From Aciduricibacillus chroicocephali (GTDB taxonomy: Bacteria > Bacillota > Bacilli > Bacillales > Amphibacillaceae): a stretch of 64,000 nucleotides of DNA. The stretch is taken from NCBI RefSeq assembly GCF_030762805.1, contig NZ_CP129113.1:572001-636000 (forward strand), in the 5' to 3' direction. The notes beneath the pieces are model-generated. The model was given only the letters and a program-made list of their open reading frames with translations. It had not been told where the DNA came from and did no database searches. This document shows positions 61,935 through 64,000 of the stretch, piece after piece. Position 1 is the first letter of the stretch. Every line of letters begins with the position of its first letter. Position numbers and translations under genes: made by a program.

Positions 61935-62975
61935 TTATTCCCCTTTTCTGGGTTCTTGGGCGAGAGCTTGGCGGTCGGCTGTTTCGGGAGGCTGCTCCAT
62001 CCAACCTTTTTTTATTGTTAGTTCAAGGCCTTCTTTGGAATAGGAGGCGATTTCGGCTGCAAACTTTGTATACTTTGCCTGTATGTCCATCCTCATTGAC
62101 TGAGTGAGGCTTTGGCCAAGTGCGGTAAGACCGACGCTCGCCATACCATTAGCTTCATAAAGCATCAGCTTATCGGAATAAGGGGGAATAAGATTGGAAT
62201 CGGTGACGAGTGAATTCGGGAATGAAGGGACGGGCACCTGGAATTCCTGTAGTAGCTTTCCGTATGCTTCTATTTGCTTTTCTGCAAGCCTGATCCCTTT
62301 AACTAAAAATTGCCGAACTTCATCATCCTTTGCAACTTGGCTGAATGCTGTATTCATCATGCTGCCGATGGTGTTATGAATAATGTTCATATGCAGATAG
62401 CTTATTTCAGTTGCCAATAGTGGTCTTTTCTGACGTCCAAAGGTACCTGAAGATATGAACTTATCATCTTCCACATAATCACGCTTATATGGATACGGGA
62501 CAATGGGTGCAGGGACATACATGCCTTTATTAAGTGCCAGTTCAACAGACTGCTTGTGCAATTTGTTCGTTGCAGTGAGTGATTCGCTGAACAGTTCATA
62601 TAGATCAGACCTTGCTGCTCCACCAATCGCTGTTGCGAAATCTGCCATCGCTAGTCGGGAGAAATTCATAATGTTATGGACATAATATTCATCTACAAAA
62701 AGACGAGGCGCCTTCAGATTCACATCGTTTGCGGTAAATCCAATTGGAATAGAGAGAGAAGCTTCGGACATGATTTTTACGGAATCGGATAAGAAGCTTC
62801 TCACGAAACTGAGTGCATTTTTAACGAGATCAACGACTTCAGGGATTTCGACATGTACAGAGAATTGTTCAAAAACTCGTTCACTCAATGACATGTTCAT
62901 ATAGTTCGCAAAAATTGAAGCAACCTCTGCAGAATTAAGCTGCTGCTCAACATTTTTATACGGTAAATCCGCCAT
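61935..62975 (-). CDS. DUF3231 family protein
   Basis: The 346 residues form two homologous helical halves (about 15-165 and 175-330), each beginning with a segment like NSAEVASIFANYMNMSLSERVFEQF / LLATEISYLHMNIIHNTIGSMMNTAF. The tandem bundle is typical of DUF3231, proteins similar in layout to CotF-type spore proteins. AAGGAGG fits the ATG at 62975 (MADLPYKN). A role in sporulation or coat is a family-level inference. Confidence 0.85.
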   Translation of the reverse strand: MADLPYKNVEQQLNSAEVASIFANYMNMSLSERVFEQFSVHVEIPEVVDLVKNALSFVRSFLSDSVKIMSEASLSIPIGFTANDVNLKAPRLFVDEYYVHNIMNFSRLAMADFATAIGGAARSDLYELFSESLTATNKLHKQSVELALNKGMYVPAPIVPYPYKRDYVEDDKFISSGTFGRQKRPLLATEISYLHMNIIHNTIGSMMNTAFSQVAKDDEVRQFLVKGIRLAEKQIEAYGKLLQEFQVPVPSFPNSLVTDSNLIPPYSDKLMLYEANGMASVGLTALGQSLTQSMRMDIQAKYTKFAAEIASYSKEGLELTIKKGWMEQPPETADRQALAQEPRKGE

Positions 62976-63077
62976 GGCATAGTCCTCCTTCATAAAACAA
63001 TCGTGCTTCTAGTTTTGCCTCAACTTGCCAAAATATGCGGTCATGCTACACTTGAAGGAAAAAGGAGCGGTAGAAAT

Positions 63078-64000
63078 ATGAAACAGTCAGAATACATACA
63101 ACTGTCAGCATGCGAGCTTTCAGAACTGATAAGCAGTAGGGAAGTAAAAGCAGGAGAAATAGCAGATTTGGCCATAGGCCGTGCAAAAGAAGTAAATGCT
63201 GAATTGAATGCAATTGTCCATGAGCGTTTTTCAAAAGCTCTTAAAGAGACAGAGGAAATTGGTGAAGGCAGGTTCGCAGGTGTACCAATTCTTCTTAAAA
63301 ATATTTCACAGGCTTTGGCTGGCGAGCCGCTCACTTCCGGATCTATCCTTATGAAGGATGCCAGATCCGAAGCTGATTCCAACTATACTAAGAAGCTGAA
63401 GGAAGCTGGCTTTGTTGTAATGGGTCATACGAATACACCGGAATTCGGACTGAAAAATATTACCGAACCAAAGCTGTATGGTCCATCTCGTAATCCATGG
63501 AACCAAGATTTCTCTCCAGGTGGTTCAAGTGGCGGAGCGGCAGCAGCTGTAGCTTCTGGCATTGTACCTGTTGCTGGAGCAAGTGACGGTGGTGGATCCA
63601 TTCGTATTCCGGCTTCATTTACGGGGCTTGTCGGCCTGAAACCGACTCGCGGCAGAACTCCGGTTGGACCAGGAGTCGGCAGACAGTGGCAGGGAGCGAG
63701 TATCGACTTTGTGTTGAGCAGAACGGTGCCAGACAGCGCAGCATTACTTGATGAGTTGCAAGTTATAGAGGATGCAGCTGCTTTCCAGGTTCCGCTTTAT
63801 AATGGCAGTTATGAAGAGGAACTTTATACAGGCTTGCAAAAACCACTTAGAATCGGTTTCACAGTACAGTCACCAGTTGGTACACCGGTCGCTTCAGATG
63901 CTGTGGAGGCTGTTCATAAAATGGCAAAATGGCTTGAGTCGGAAGGTCATATCGTTGAAGAAGCTGATAATCATGTCGATGGATATGAGCTCATGCGTAA
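63078..64000 (+). CDS. Amidase signature family protein, partial (3' end outside window)
   Basis: About 307 residues are visible from ATG 63078 (AAAGGAGCGG upstream). The amidase Ser-cisSer-Lys triad is seen: Lys in GVPILLKN, cis-Ser in SPGGSSGGAAAAVASG and the nucleophile region DGGGSIRIPASFTGLVGLKPTRGR. It resembles GatA/amidase-type hydrolases; members split short-chain amides. No gatC or gatB lies beside it in the window, so it is more likely a stand-alone amidase than GatA. Confidence 0.88.
   Translation, partial: MKQSEYIQLSACELSELISSREVKAGEIADLAIGRAKEVNAELNAIVHERFSKALKETEEIGEGRFAGVPILLKNISQALAGEPLTSGSILMKDARSEADSNYTKKLKEAGFVVMGHTNTPEFGLKNITEPKLYGPSRNPWNQDFSPGGSSGGAAAAVASGIVPVAGASDGGGSIRIPASFTGLVGLKPTRGRTPVGPGVGRQWQGASIDFVLSRTVPDSAALLDELQVIEDAAAFQVPLYNGSYEEELYTGLQKPLRIGFTVQSPVGTPVASDAVEAVHKMAKWLESEGHIVEEADNHVDGYELMR

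Noticed and set aside
1-64000. CRISPR arrays, prophage, tRNA or rRNA genes
   Set aside because: No direct-repeat/spacer pattern, phage structural genes, cloverleaf or rRNA signatures were seen on reading either strand.

Overview
The window looks like a chromosomal segment of a low-GC, Gram-positive Bacillaceae bacterium. Nearly every recognisable protein has a Bacillus-type relative: SwrC, YfmQ, YdbC, the YbdM-type kinase, a CarD/YdeB-type protein, YitT, NamA, PatB, DUF948/YtxH-like stress proteins and DUF3231. Ribosome binding sites are strong AAGGAGG-type, and TTG or GTG starts are common. Placement near Oceanobacillus, Virgibacillus or Terribacillus is an inference from gene content only. 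No rRNA, tRNA, CRISPR array, intact insertion sequence or prophage was seen. A metallophosphoesterase is cut by the left edge and an amidase by the right edge.

Layout. 0-5.8 kb: metallophosphoesterase, chromate transporter, a DUF6270-like protein, a CarD-type protein and a reverse-strand arsenic operon (arsR-arsB-arsC) with a recognisable promoter/operator. 6-8.3 kb: an AT-rich, gene-poor stretch with a GAF-STAS protein and unknown small proteins. 8.8-17.5 kb: TauE/SafE and YraQ-type permeases, a Cys-rich copper-binding protein, small membrane proteins, a secreted C39-like protein with exact 44-residue repeats, an AEC transporter and BrnQ. 17.8-28.3 kb: allantoinase, YfmQ, a ZIP-like gene split by an amber codon, a zinc alcohol dehydrogenase, Hsp20, an MsrA-like protein, an ABC-F protein, LysE and an APC permease. 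28.3-41 kb: drug-resistance functions, namely an MFS pump, SwrC with a divergent TetR regulator and GACC-N4-GGTC-type operators, an FUSC protein, and a blt-like module (MerR regulator, spermidine-acetyltransferase-like GNAT, MATE pump) with a textbook 19-bp-spacer MerR promoter. 41-57.5 kb: aldehyde dehydrogenase, EcsC, a YbdM-like kinase, YitT, two tandem NCS1 permeases, TatD, CycA, PatB, NamA, a large membrane-anchored unknown protein and a second alcohol dehydrogenase. 57.6-61.3 kb: envelope-stress cluster of DUF948-type and YtxH-like proteins around a GC-rich structured element. The end holds a membrane protein, a DUF3231 protein and the amidase.

Connections. GTTTaa-N13..15-GGGwAw boxes, the general-stress sigma-B pattern, stand before the DUF948/YtxH-like genes, the second alcohol dehydrogenase, the aldehyde dehydrogenase, a lipoprotein and the ZIP-like gene. 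This suggests much of the window is a general-stress neighbourhood. The most unusual non-coding items are a compact three-way-junction RNA fold ending in a terminator just before the 54.6-kb membrane protein, and the GC-rich multi-hairpin element at about 59.0-59.4 kb. I do not recognise the first as a known riboswitch.
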